Below are positions 21,542 through 32,489 of a stretch of DNA of 64,000 nt, piece after piece. The stretch lies in NCBI GenBank assembly GCA_003707065.3, contig PPXM03000003.1, positions 744,001 through 808,000 of the forward strand, in the 5' to 3' direction. The notes beneath the pieces are model-generated. The model was not told where the DNA came from. It did not search any database and was given only the letters and a program-made list of their open reading frames with translations. Position 1 is the first letter of the stretch. Each line of letters begins with the position of its first letter. The position numbers and the translations under genes were made by a program. The DNA is from Trigonopsis variabilis. Lineage: Eukaryota; Ascomycota; Trigonopsidomycetes; Trigonopsidales; Trigonopsidaceae.

Positions 21542-21936
21542 TCATAAAAGAATCTGCTCATCTTCATCGATACTTCTAACAAGATAATTGAGACTTAGGA
21601 TAACTAGTTTCTGAAGCTCTGATCATTAGACTCTTACCAAAGCGACTTACCTTCATTCTGTTGCATTTTTGGATTTTCATATGCCAGCTGCAACGCGTCA
21701 TTATGTTGTTTTCGTTCAGCTGCTGTAAGCAAATAATTGTGCATCTGTTTACCTTCCGCCTTCAACACTTCCGGGTTGATAGGAACTGGCGTATCTAAAG
21801 GTGGAAGTCCAAGGCTCCCCGAGGATGTCCGAATAATAATACTATTACTATTCTTATGTTGTTTCTTCGATCCTTTAGCTTTAGAAGTCGATTGAAAGAG
21901 CTTTTTCCGAATATCGGCTCTGTTTGCAAATGACAT
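21542..21936 (-). CDS. Small basic protein of unknown function
   Basis: Two exons, 21651-21936 and 21542-21603 with a 47-nt intron (GTAAGT donor, TAG acceptor), giving 115 residues. I do not recognise the family. Seen: a lysine-rich N-terminus (RADIRKKLFQSTSKAKGSKK), a Ser-rich stretch, a conserved-looking block PPLDTPVPINPEVLKAEGKQ, an amphipathic helix (MHNYLLTAAERKQHNDALQL) and an acidic C-terminus (LVRSIDEDEQILL) that appears only after splicing. No signal peptide or membrane segment. The consistent codon frame over both exons and the good splice sites support a real gene. The start could also be the in-frame ATG-less extension upstream, but 21936 is the first clear ATG. Confidence 0.55.
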
Positions 21937-22591
21937 GGAGGTCGACGTAACGGTGAAGGCTGATGTCAGCCAGTTGGGAGGAGTAATTATCAGTATCATT
22001 TATTCTTCATTAAGGGAAAGAAAAGATAACTTGTAGGGAAATCTCAGCGTGGGATGCGAAGCGGTATAAAATAGAAGAGCACTGGCGAATCAATCGGCTA
22101 TATTCGACTGAGGCAGCTGCTACTCAATCATTATATTTTGTCTACGCCGCAAGTGCTTACTGAAGTCTTCGATTGATTATTACCAGTCATTTCTATATAA
22201 TATAATGAAATCAAGGCTTTCAAGTAGCAAGTGTGACAATAATGACCCACCAAGATGGGACTGAAGTTTATTTCGCTTCTCCATTTTTAGCTTACGATCT
22301 GCGCGTGCTCGCTAGAAGGCCAGGGTACGCTACTAGCTGCTTTATCCTATGTAAGCGAGGTTATTTAGTGGATAACGAGAATATATGTTACGCTTAAATT
22401 TGTGTCAGTATTGTATTCTCTTATCGTGTTGACACAGAACATAAATAAGGGCAGATAAACCCACTTGTACTTCATACCACTGTCGCTGAAGAAGTAGCGT
22501 TAAAGTTGTTACATACTCCATTGATCTAGCACTAACGACGACTACGATCTGAGACTTTCGACATATACTGAGAGAAGGATTATAGAAGACC
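21937..22591. promoter_or_regulatory. Divergent intergenic region upstream of RAI1
   Basis: 655 bp between divergent genes. A 51-codon ATG frame (22242-22397, plus) is open but has no recognisable content. Otherwise nothing seen. Confidence 0.4.
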
Positions 22592-23806
22592 ATGTCCGCT
22601 CTTGCCGGATTATCTATGCTGGGAGCTAATGACGGGTCTACGCCCAATTCGAGCCTGTTCCTTCCGATATCGACTCGAGAGCCAAAGGCTGAAGTCGCCA
22701 GTCCAAAGCAAATTGCCTACTATTCGACAACTGAAAACGGCGAATACAGTTTTGATGCGTCTTCACTGAGCTACTACTATCTGCCTATGCCACAGAATCA
22801 GAATGCAGACCTAAGCTTGGGATTTGAGCAATGGAAAAGACAAGAGTCTGATGGACATATAGATAATTTGTTGAAGTGTTTGATTGATCTAGAGACAAAG
22901 AATGGAAAGAAGACTAGTGCTAAGATAATATCATGGCGAGGGATGATGACGAAGTTGATGACTTGTTGCGAAGATCTGAGCCAAGGATTCGAAATGAACT
23001 TGACATATTTTGATGAGCAAATCTTTATTGAAGAAAACTATCCCTACCGAGCGATCAGGAATCAGAACCAAAGCAAAAACCCACTGAGCGAGCAACTCAC
23101 TTATTCGGGATATAAGTTTGAGCGAGTGGCATTGTTGCCTAAACCATGGGCACTATGTTCACGAGATTACATAGAGTCCAGATATAGGCTCCCAGTCGAG
23201 ACAGAGAGGCAATATTGTGTTGTTGTGCGTACGGCAGTCGGTGGCATCAGGATGATTTTGGCAGGAGAAGTTGATGCCGCATGGGATTATTTACCTCAAG
23301 CAGACGAAAAAGATGATAATCCTCTATCTCATTATGTCGAATTGAAAACTAACAAGGTTATAAACAATCCTAAAGCTCAGCAGCAATTCGACAGAAAACT
23401 TCTAAATGTCTGGGCTCAGTCATTCTTGTTGAATATCCCAAAAATCATTTTTGGTTTCAGAAGGGATCATAAGTATCTTGATAGTGTCACAGTGAGTTCC
23501 TAAAGTTCATAATTATATCCTCTTCTAACGATCTAGGAACTCGAAACCCAGAAAATCCCCGCTTTCGTGAAGAAAAATGCTCAGGCTCTTGGTAGGCCCT
23601 CGTGGAATGCAATGGACTGTTTAAAATTCTACCAAGCCGCCATCAAATGGATCAGTGAATCATTAGAGGGAAAAGAAGGAGTATGGAGATTGAGTCATGC
23701 TCCAGGCGATACTAAACTTAGTCTTAACCCTCTTCTTGAACACCAGTCTTTTCTTACTCCCGAATTTATCTCCTGGAGGAAAGAATTACGAGACAAGACC
23801 GAATAG
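22592..23806 (+). CDS. RAI1: Rai1/DXO decapping nuclease
   Basis: Removes faulty or NAD-type 5' caps and stabilises the 5'-3' exonuclease Rat1 in the nucleus. Two exons, 22592-23491 and 23537-23806 (45-nt intron), giving 389 residues, like yeast Rai1 (387). The family's catalytic motifs are in place: arginine in KIISWRGMMTK, GYKFE at 173-177, GEVD at 225-228 and ELKT at 250-253, where the acidic residues bind the two metal ions. Near the C-terminus WRLSH follows. All metal ligands are present, so it should be active. Confidence 0.95.
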
Positions 23807-24216
23807 GATAATCGAATTTGACTAGATAATAGACGAATAGGCTAATCGTGTCTTGACTAGACGCGCTCGCAGAATAGCAGCCTCTTATTGCATACAGCAA
23901 GGGAGTTTGTATGCACAAGATCAATGTACCATATACTCTGTGAGTCACATTAGTTATAGTGCTTGTGTAATGATATCTCTTTCGACTTCTATCCACCGTG
24001 CATCCTCATTAAGCCCAACTGATTGACTCATCCAGACTCATTTCCAGTGATGACTCATCCTAAATATTAATCGGCTTCTTGATTTCGTTTGACTTTAATT
24101 AATAATTCCTCGAGCTAGTTTGTCTGCAGGTGTTACTGATTACCCTTTTCGGACATGCTGAACTCTTTAAATGGGAGTATTTTTTTCCTCTCCTAATAGA
24201 TTCTCTCTTTCTTCTA
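23807..24216. promoter_or_regulatory. Upstream region of CDC123
   Basis: 410 bp between two genes on the plus strand. T-rich before 24217. A C-box-like GTGATGA (24047) and CTGA (24136) pair has no recognised rRNA guide. Confidence 0.35.
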
Positions 24217-25389
24217 ATGGGCATGACAGTGGATCCTGGAGATCACCCCGAATGTCAAACATCCTGTACTCATGACAGTTTACCTCTGACTCGAGATCAA
24301 GTCATGAACTGTTCGTTCTCGTCATGGTACTGGAAATATCGTCGTCTTATTCCTAAAGCTCGAATTATTGCACCTCTACCGCTCGATTTTATCGACTACT
24401 TGAAGGAGGATGGTATCTATATGCCAGCAGGAGCGCCAGGGTAAAATTTATTGTTGATGTTGCTGATTTTCATAGTGGTGAATGGAGTGACGAAGAGAGC
24501 TGGCCAGACAGTGATGAGGACTCTCCTGCAGATGGACAAGTACAGACCAGCTTGCTTCTCACGTTCGCTAACTTTTAGCTACCTCAAGATCGATTTCCTA
24601 AGTTGTATAAACAAATCCAAGCCTCGATCGACGAGTTAGGAGGTGCCGTGGTACCAAAGTTGAATTGGTCTTGTCCTAAGGACGCCACTTGGATGACCGC
24701 AAATTCTCTGAAATGTACTACGCCCGATGATATTTTTCTTCTTCTAAAATCTTCTTCGTTTGTTTCTCATGATGTTAATGAGCCTTTTGAGGACTGCACT
24801 GACGTTGACCAGTCCGCCATATCGTCCGCTTTTTGGAGCCATGAACTTGTTCTTCGTGAATGGTTTGATCTGAAACCTTCTGTGGAATTCCGTTGCTTTG
24901 TCAAAGACCGCGAGCTCATCGGCATTTGCCAGAGAGATCCGAATTTCTACGACTTTCTAGATTCGTTGCGGGACACGCTTCTCTTTGAAATCGAAGAATT
25001 CTTCGAAAATTACCTCCAAAAGTCTTTCGCAGACAAGGACTGTAAGTATATTTATCCTATGTTTACTGACCGCGCTAGTCGTCTTTGACATTTACTTTCC
25101 CGAACCCTATAACCGGATCTGGCTTATCGATATCAACCCTTTTGCTCCTAGAACTGACTCTCTTCTTTTCGACTGGGACTTTCTCAGCCAAATAGATCCA
25201 CTCGCACCTGATTTTGATGTCATCATTCGCCTGGTTCCCCAAGAGAAGAGCAACCATGGCTTCTGTTCCACCCAGTATTCGGCCCATAAGATGCCAAAAG
25301 ACATTGTTGATGCCAGTGCAACTGGAGAAGGTATAGCTGAAATGCTCAGGAACTTCCAGCAATTCTCTTCTCTATCCTCCCAGAACTAA
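24217..25389 (+). CDS. CDC123: Cdc123, eIF2 assembly chaperone
   Basis: ATP-grasp-like protein that joins the gamma and alpha subunits of eIF2; needed for cell-cycle entry. Four exons: 24217-24440, 24476-24539, 24579-25041, 25079-25389 (introns 35, 39, 37 nt), giving 353 residues. Family blocks: CSFSSWYWKYRRLIPKARII, GEWSDEESWPDSDED (acidic loop, formed across introns), GGAVVPKLNWSCPKDATWM, LKCTTPDDIFLLLKSS, LVLREWFDLKPSVEFRCFVK, and the ATP/Mg site FVFDIYF then WLIDINPFAPRTDSLLFDW. A second in-frame ATG two codons in (24223) could serve as the start. Confidence 0.95.
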
Positions 25390-25791
25390 TCTCAACTTGC
25401 ATATCCCTCATTTGGTGTTTGTTTGCTTGTTCTTTTTTTTAGTGTGTTCTTTTGTTCTTTTCTTGTGCACTTAATCTGTTATTTGTCGTTCTACACCTCG
25501 TATTCACATAAAGACCAAGTATTTAAATAACTATCCCCCTCAACCAATTCTCGCAAAACTAATATAAAAACGCACGCAAGGATTACCCATATCGAAGCAA
25601 TATAGAGGGAAGAAGCTTCTCTGAAAAGAAAAAGAAAAAACAAAACTAATACTAATCAAGATAGCGCCTTAAGAGAATAGAAGCTCCATCTCTATAAGAA
25701 TAAGACTAAAAAATGAGGTATATAAAGAAAGCATAGATATGCATTCATGTATTCTATGAGTATCTTCGCGCAAGTCCATTCCCTAGAAACT
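25390..25791. other. Convergent 3' region CDC123 / MEI2
   Basis: 402 bp with a T-rich run (25420-25480) on the CDC123 side and an A-rich, purine-rich run (25590-25720), as expected for two facing 3' UTRs. No gene seen. Confidence 0.4.
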
Positions 25792-28095
25792 CTAACGATG
25801 ATAGAGGCCAACACTCCGTTTAATGCCATTCTGCTGAATGGTAGCAAGTGATCTTAGCTTTCGGTTTAGATTATTCGGAGGAGGAAATTCTTCTTCTTCA
25901 CCAGCATGAGAGCCTTCAGTGATATATAGCTTCGGGCGGTATGCAGGATCTTGGTCCATGACACTTGAATTTCTAAATTTTTCAATCAAACAGTCTCTTC
26001 CTTGGATATTAGCGTATGAGATATCGCAAACTTTTTCGGAGTTGAATCTATTCCATTTAGTCCCAGAACGAGCAGTAGCAAAAGTTATAATATGCTCAGG
26101 AGAGGTAAACGATATGAAAGCATATCCCACATTGCACTTGTTGGCAAAATCTATTCTAAGGTATAGAAAGTCATAAGTGTTTTTATTGGTAACATCAATA
26201 TATTCTTTAAGTATCTGTTGATCTACCTTATTCGGTATATTTCGTAACATCAACGTTGTGCGGGTATCAAGTCCCCGAGCGATGCGATCAAGATCAACCA
26301 TGTTCTTCTTGGGAACAGGAGCACAGGTGACTGTTGAGCATGTCGCCTGATATCGCCTCCCCAGAGAAGCCTCACTGTGAAGAAGCGGGCCAGAATCTTC
26401 CAGAATCTGGTACCAATCACAATGGCGCTTTCATATATCGGGTTCCTCGTTAAGCTTCAAATCAAGATCGCCTGTTCCAGTGTTAAGTTGGCCTGTAGAT
26501 GCGAGAGACAACTTCGAGTCATCTATGCTATTCTCACCAAAGCCCAAGTCACCCATCAGAGATATAAGATCAGATTTATATGCAGCAGGTGAGAGACGGG
26601 GAACATGAGTAGACGTGGAGCCCCGGTTGCGGCTTGACTGGAGAGCTTTTAAGTAGCTCTGGACGAGCTCATTTACGTTAGTCATACCGTAGCGTAGAGT
26701 TGGCCCTTGGTTAGGCGACTGCATAATGGATGCAGCCTTGATAGTCTCAAAAATCCCATTATCGACGAATTGAACACGCAGAAGAAATTTTTCCAAGATT
26801 TGTCCGTCAATGGTAGTGACAGCAGCGACAGCGGCGCGAATATCAAAGAATTCACAAAGAAAAAGAGAAGAATTATCCGAAAAAGACAAATCTCGAAGCA
26901 TACGTATCGGTCCAAATGTAGACAAGACTTTACCCAGAGAATTCCGGAAGTCAATATTCCCGTTCACTGTAATGGAGATGAGTCCAGTACTTTCAAGGAA
27001 CAGCGGCAACTCTAGGCCGTTCGCTAAGAGCGCCGATAGGTTCTGTTCTGAAAGAAATTCAACGGCGAGCATAATTCCATCAAAAACAGGTTGGCTTTGA
27101 AGCTTGGCAAAAACCTTGATAGAATCAGCAAGATCACAATAAGCAAGGATTATAGAGCCTTTGGATTCAAGCTCCATAGCCCCTACACCATTCAAGTCTC
27201 CCAAATCTTGAAAGAATTCGACCAACTGAAGGGGATCGTAGTAGTTTGGGATTCTCGAGATGCTGAGGAAGCGTGATGGCGTGGAGCTCCAGCATGATTG
27301 AGCTTTCTCATTAAAGGCTAAATGAAAAGAATCAGAACAGATGGATTTCTGAAAGTTTGGTTGTTCCATTAGTACAGTAGGTTTTGTGCCCCACGAAGTC
27401 ATATTCATACGGTCATAATGTTGAGAGTGAGCGTCACTGTTGTTAAAGGACCGCTCAGACTTAAGAACAGGTAAATGAATAGAAGAGTTTAGCAATTTGG
27501 GTGGATCTTTATTAGGCAACACAGCCAAATTTGTCTGGCCGCTAGAGATTGAAGAAGTCAAAGTAGAAGTAGCTTCATCGAGCGAGCTAGGGAACAACTT
27601 CGAGTTTGTACTAACTTGTGAATCCGACTTCCAAGGTTCACCTCCATTTCTATTTTGGTCGCAGGATAAGGACTGTGACGCAAGGGAACTGAGAGTTTGA
27701 ATATTGCATATATCTAGAATATCAGTATTGCGAAGAGCACCAAGCTCACTTGAGTCACGGGATAAAGAGATAGGTACCGTAGGATCAAGACGAGGGGAAT
27801 CTAGCAGTTTAGAAGGTATGGCTGTGTTTTCATCAAAGTCCAAGTCAGTAGAGGAGAAAGATTGGATATTCTCTTGATTTTTATTAGTCCTCTGATTAAG
27901 CTCCCATTCCTGAGGATCACAAAGGAATCCTCCAGGAATATTATGGAAGTGAGATGTATCTTGGTCATTATCACTGCATACAGTAATTGTTATAGGTTTA
28001 GGTATATCTTGGACTTTATCATTAATCGAAAGTCGGCGACGTTCCACCTCCAGAATATTGGCGGATTCTTTAGGGAATAAAAAAGGATGACTCAT
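25792..28095 (-). CDS. mei2: Mei2-like RNA-binding protein (meiosis regulator)
   Basis: Mei2 proteins bind non-coding RNA and drive entry into meiosis in fission yeast. The N-terminal frame (28095 to 26431, 554 codons) has a Ser/Thr/Asn-rich region and two weak RRMs (about 275-350, FLSISRIPNYYDPLQLVEF; about 365-440, ISITVNGNIDFRNSLGKVL). The C-terminal frame (to 25792) carries the highly conserved third RRM: TLMLRNIPNKVDQQILKEYI, YDFLYLRIDFANKCNVGYAF, KVCDISYANIQGRD and FPPPNN. The two parts are in the same frame, parted by one TGA at 26431-26433. A strong donor (GTGAGA, 26537) with in-frame acceptors at 26397 or 26331 would remove it as a 141- or 207-nt intron. If retained, the stop cuts off RRM3. 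Confidence 0.88.
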
Positions 28096-28599
28096 TAGTC
28101 TGACCGTTTTGAAAGCCTAATGATTCGAGAGAAGCACAAGTGTAAAGGTCAGATCAAGAGGGCGGGGAGTAAGGAAGACGGTCAAGTGCATATACTAATG
28201 ATCCCACAACAATGACAAGTTTCCCCAGCAACACTAACATCGATCTAATCATAAAGGACAAGGCAATCATGAGATTAAGTGCGAAAAGCGGGTGAGACCA
28301 AAGGTAGAAAAATATTCAGGCGACAAGGCAAGGATATCTTATAACCAATTAGGGACAATACAACTAATAAGAGAAAAAATTGTTATAGTCAAATTTATAT
28401 ACGTCAAAGGGCCATTGATTAGTAGATTCGAACAAGTCGCTTGAAGCCTAGATTTTATTTTTAGTCTGACGCTGCTGGGCGGAGTAAAGGTGAAGGCTAC
28501 GCCAGGCGCTCCGTTAATGAGGCTCATTTATTACATCTGTCCGCCGTTACCAATCCGGGATAACTTCAACCATCATTCGCCCTTTCTGCCTAAGAAGTC
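28096..28599. promoter_or_regulatory. Divergent intergenic region MEI2 / SEC15
   Basis: 504 bp between divergent genes. No additional frame or RNA gene supported. Confidence 0.4.
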
Positions 28600-31203
28600 A
28601 TGGATGAACAGGATGACAAGAGGTCAGACGTGGCCTTAATACAACTGCAACAAGTTAGAGCGGGTGCGATATATAATCTAACTGTTAGACCCTATTATTG
28701 AATTCAGACTCGTCTTCGAATAACAAAATATCGGGAGATGGGTATTTAAGTCAAATGGCTCCTCTGTTGGAGGAATTTCTTGCTAAAGGCAAAACAGATG
28801 AACTGCTAGATCAATTGGGCACTATAGCGGAGGATAAAACTCGAGAGATTGAGACGTTATGTGGATCCAATCAAAATGTATTTTTGAATTCTTGCAACTT
28901 ATTAACATCTTAGGAATACGTTCGATCAGTAATCAAAATCAGCATGATTAAGCAAAACGCTGACCAGATAAAATCTATGATACTAGACTATAATGATCGT
29001 TTACAAAGGACTGGCCAGGCTGTTACTGAAAAGGTTTGTTAAAGAGTTTGTTAAGTGTCTAACGGATGAAAGAAACGGACACTCTTAGGGATTAAAACTG
29101 TTCGAAGAAATATTGCCGAAGCCAAAAAATCGTTTGAGAATTGTTTGAGAATTCTTTACTTGGTCAATAAAATACACGAGTTATCGCAAGCCCGCCGACA
29201 TTACGAAGCTTTAAAGGTAATAATGATAAAACTTGATTGACAATAATTTCAGGCTATTGATGAACTTGAGAGTATTTACCTCAAGGAGGTTTCGCAATAT
29301 GAATTCTCAAAACGGATACAAAATGCTATTCCATCCATGCAACAGACCGTTAAGGAAGATGTCATGTCTCAAGTGAGAACGTGGCTTTTAGAGTAATAAG
29401 CTAGTGCTGAGTTGATCTAATGTTAGCATTCGTGAGAAATCTCGTCCCATTGGACTGGCTGCATTTAAAAAAACTGAACAGCGTCGTATCAGATGGAAAG
29501 AACGGGTTGAAAAAAATAAAGACTTGGCAAAATATAAGTTGAACTCTCCCATCGAGTCTGTTTTATCTGAAAGTGATGATTTAGATATTTTGAATACCCC
29601 CGAAACTTTTATTGATTTCACTCCTCTTTACGAAGGAATGCACATTTATTCAACTTTGGGCCTCGCTAGTGAATTCCAAAAAACTTACGAGAACGATAGG
29701 CGGACCCAAAAAGACCTGTTATTACCCTCATCTCTCACAATAACCGATTCCAATATCAATCCGTTTTTCAACACTCTCCATGATATTGCTGGCTTTGCTA
29801 TTATTGAACGTGTCACGGAACAGGAAGCACCGAATTTTCGAATGGCTACTGAAGTGGAGGAGCTCTGGGATTCCATGTGTCAGCGGCTCATTTCTCTTTT
29901 AGTTCCTGTTTTGCCGAACCTTACGAATGAGAGTACGATCATGGCCGTCTTGAGTTCTCTTAATCTTTTCATCCAGACTGTCGAGACTTACCAATTCTCA
30001 ACTATTCGCCTCCAGACTTGTATGCTTGAACTTCTCGAAAACTATATCACGCTGCTTAAGCAGAGCTTTGTCGCCGAGTTTAAAAATACGGTTGCTGAAG
30101 ATGACTATATGCCTATGGTGATTGGTGATCAGCTTTTATGGAACAAAGTTGTGGGCGCATGCTGGTATAAACCTGGGGAAGCCGATCTTAAGAAGAAGTT
30201 TCCACGCGTTTTACCGTTTTCTGAAGTTTATCCCATTGCATGTGCTTCAATTCGGAATTTTCTTACTCAGATGATTCGATTCATAGACGGATATTCTGCA
30301 GAAACTAAAGCGGCAGCCGAGAACATTATTAAACGGGCTTTGGATGATCTTTTGGTTGATGTCGTCTGTAGAACACTAACTGATCGACTCAGCGATACTT
30401 CTAGGGAGCAGATCGTGCAAACTCTGGTGAATCTAGAATACTTCGAGAAAGCTTCTATCGAGTTACAGCGTTTATTAATTTCTAATCGATCCTCAACTTT
30501 CTCTGGAGATATCTACCTCAAAGCCCCTGGTGAGTTTTCTCAAGCTCGGAACCGGGCGGAGAAAATGATCTTTGATCTGGTGAATGATAAGATAGATGGA
30601 TTCTTGGATATCAGCGAGTACGACTGGCTGACTAGAGAGGTCAACGGACAGCCAAGCTTCTATTTGATAGATATGATGCAGTTCTTGGAGACTCTTGTTG
30701 ACAATACCCTAGTTAACCTTCCTGCTAGCATACAAGATCTTGTCTACATAGGTGCATTCAAGCATCTTGTTTCCAGTTTGAAGCACACTCTTCTATATGA
30801 CTCGGGATCCCAGGTAAGTCAAGAAGCCTTAGATAACTTTGATCTCGACATTCAATATTTGGAGAATCTGGTGTCTAAGCATTTGACAAGTCATAACCAA
30901 GCCTTGGAAGCAGGCTTTCTTGAATTAAGACAATGTATCGACCTCGTCCGATCAGTTAATGGTGATGAAGAATTTGGAAATAACGACCAACGGAAGCAGA
31001 AGTATAGTCGCGTGAGCTTACAGGATGCCGAGCGGTTACTCGACAAGAGAGTTATCAGAACCGCTACAGGCTCGCCTAACGTTGGACGACAGCTGTCACC
31101 TAACGTTGGACGACAGCTGTCACCTCCTGGAACGCCGAGTCCTCGGACGTCAATGTCGGCTCGGGTGTCATCATCGATGCGGGAAAGGTTTGGAAGAGGA
31201 TGA
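28600..31203 (+). CDS. SEC15: Exocyst complex subunit Sec15
   Basis: Rab (Sec4) effector of the exocyst, tethering secretory vesicles at the plasma membrane. Six exons: 28600-28663, 28708-28877, 28914-29037, 29089-29216, 29253-29392, 29427-31203 (introns 34-51 nt), giving 800 residues with consistent phases. The N-terminal coiled region is split over the small exons (NIAEAKKSFENCLRILYLVN, then LESIYLKEVSQYEFSKRI); the large exon holds the Sec15 helical-rod domain: IREKSRPIGLAAFKKTEQRR, DFTPLYEGMHIYSTLGL, LDLDIQYLE-like block and the C-terminal QKYSRVSLQDAERLLDK. The junction of exons 3 and 4 (donor 29038) is the least certain. A perfect 24-nt tandem duplication near the C-terminus repeats SPNVGRQL. 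Confidence 0.9.
31075..31122 (+). repeat. Perfect 24-nt tandem duplication in SEC15
   Basis: Two exact copies of a 24-nt unit (31075-31098 and 31099-31122), each encoding an eight-residue block with a Ser-Pro pair (SPNVGRQL). Perfect identity suggests a recent slippage event. Confidence 0.95.
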
Positions 31204-31352
31204 AGTGTACGATATATTATTAAGGGTCTAGATCATGAATTTAAACAGCAGCGACAAAATATAATACATCATAGTCATAACCTCATAAAGAACCGGGGGC
31301 TAACAAAAAAAAAAGACAACGGAATAGGACATCTAGTATTCGAGACAAAAGT

Positions 31353-32192
31353 TTAATAATGATAATTCGGATATACTCCATCCAGAGAACCGTAAATCTG
31401 GTTCCCATAGCCATCGTTATAGACTCCGTCATTCTGGTCTTCATTATCTGCCGATTGACGGTCACTTGGTTGAGACTCTTCCGGCTCGACAGATGGCCGT
31501 CCTTCAAAGATGTCCTGTTCAGAGGGCTCCTGCTGGGAGTACGTCTGATTCACATTAAGCGGTTGAGAAGTAGACTGAGGCGGTTGACGGAAGTATTGGG
31601 TAGATTGAGAGGACTTTCTAGTTGTAGGGACAGCATCCTCTCGAGGAACAATATCTATAAGAAAATCAAACATGTCACTCTTCTGTAATGCGCAAGCAAT
31701 GTCGCTTCGCTGCAGTGTTCGTCGTTTATTCATTTCGGCATGGATCCACGCCCTCATGGTCAGTTCCGTGATAAAAATATCGCATCCTTTTGCAAAAAGA
31801 ATCGGAGCCTCTGCACTAATCATCTTGACATCTTCGTCAGCTTTCATAACCTTTTTAATACGCGCCAAAGGCAGTTGATGGACCTTGAAATCATGGTCAT
31901 CTTGCTCAATGGAGTTTATGGTTTCTTGCCAATAGGCCATCAAAATATTCCGGTATTGACCTTCTAGACCTTGCGTCACATTGCTAAAAGTACCACTAAT
32001 TAAACCACTCTCTGGAGGAATGGCTCGAGCTGCCGCTGAAGCAGCTCCATAGTGACCTCCGGTCGGTAAGACTTCCTGATATCTTTCCGAGATAGATTCG
32101 TTTGTTCCATTATTATTCGATTCATTTTGACCCTCTCCAGATAGATTCTCCAGAGATTGGTCAAATGGAAGCTCTGATTGGGTGTATTCCAT
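31353..32192 (-). CDS. HAP5: CCAAT-binding factor subunit Hap5 / NF-YC
   Basis: Histone-fold subunit of the HAP/NF-Y complex that binds CCAAT boxes with Hap2 and Hap3, and in fungi controls respiration and iron genes. 279 residues from the first ATG (32192); the frame is open 12 codons further but without ATG. The histone fold (about residues 110-195) shows [40 protein letters not shown] and [20 protein letters not shown], all highly conserved. Flanks are Gln/Ser/Asn-rich and likely disordered. Nuclear. Divergent from FCF2. Confidence 0.95.
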   Translation of the reverse strand: MEYTQSELPFDQSLENLSGEGQNESNNNGTNESISERYQEVLPTGGHYGAASAAARAIPPESGLISGTFSNVTQGLEGQYRNILMAYWQETINSIEQDDHDFKVHQLPLARIKKVMKADEDVKMISAEAPILFAKGCDIFITELTMRAWIHAEMNKRRTLQRSDIACALQKSDMFDFLIDIVPREDAVPTTRKSSQSTQYFRQPPQSTSQPLNVNQTYSQQEPSEQDIFEGRPSVEPEESQPSDRQSADNEDQNDGVYNDGYGNQIYGSLDGVYPNYHY

Positions 32193-32489
32193 CGAATGGG
32201 CTCCGGGGCTCGTAGTATTGATGCTCACGACGAGATGGTTGCTATGGCAGAAAATTTCTATCCTTCAGTACGCTTCCTCTTTCCCTTCGGCTGAGTTGAC
32301 GGATTTCCATTTTTTTCTTGGTTGGTTTAAGTCGCATAGCCTATTCAATATTCTGTGACTCTTACCTCGTTAGTCTTATAGAAGATATCCACTTAGGTTC
32401 TATTCTATTGAGTCTGGGAATCTGTGCTGCTGTCAGTTGATTGTCGCTGTTGCATTAAAAGGCTCATTTACACGAAATTTCTTGATCTA

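Noticed and set aside
22242-22397. 51-codon ATG frame on the plus strand between two divergent genes
   Set aside because: No family content, no splice support; could occur by chance.
24047-24139. GTGATGA / CTGA pair that looks like a second box C/D RNA
   Set aside because: No closing stem and the bases before CTGA match no rRNA segment I know; lies in a promoter/5' UTR.
26302-26430. Two separate genes instead of one MEI2
   Set aside because: Both parts are in the same frame and in the domain order of Mei2, with sensible splice options between them.
29034-29088. SEC15 exon 3 ending at AAG (29033)
   Set aside because: That donor puts exon 4 out of frame; the donor at 29038 restores the coiled-coil frame.
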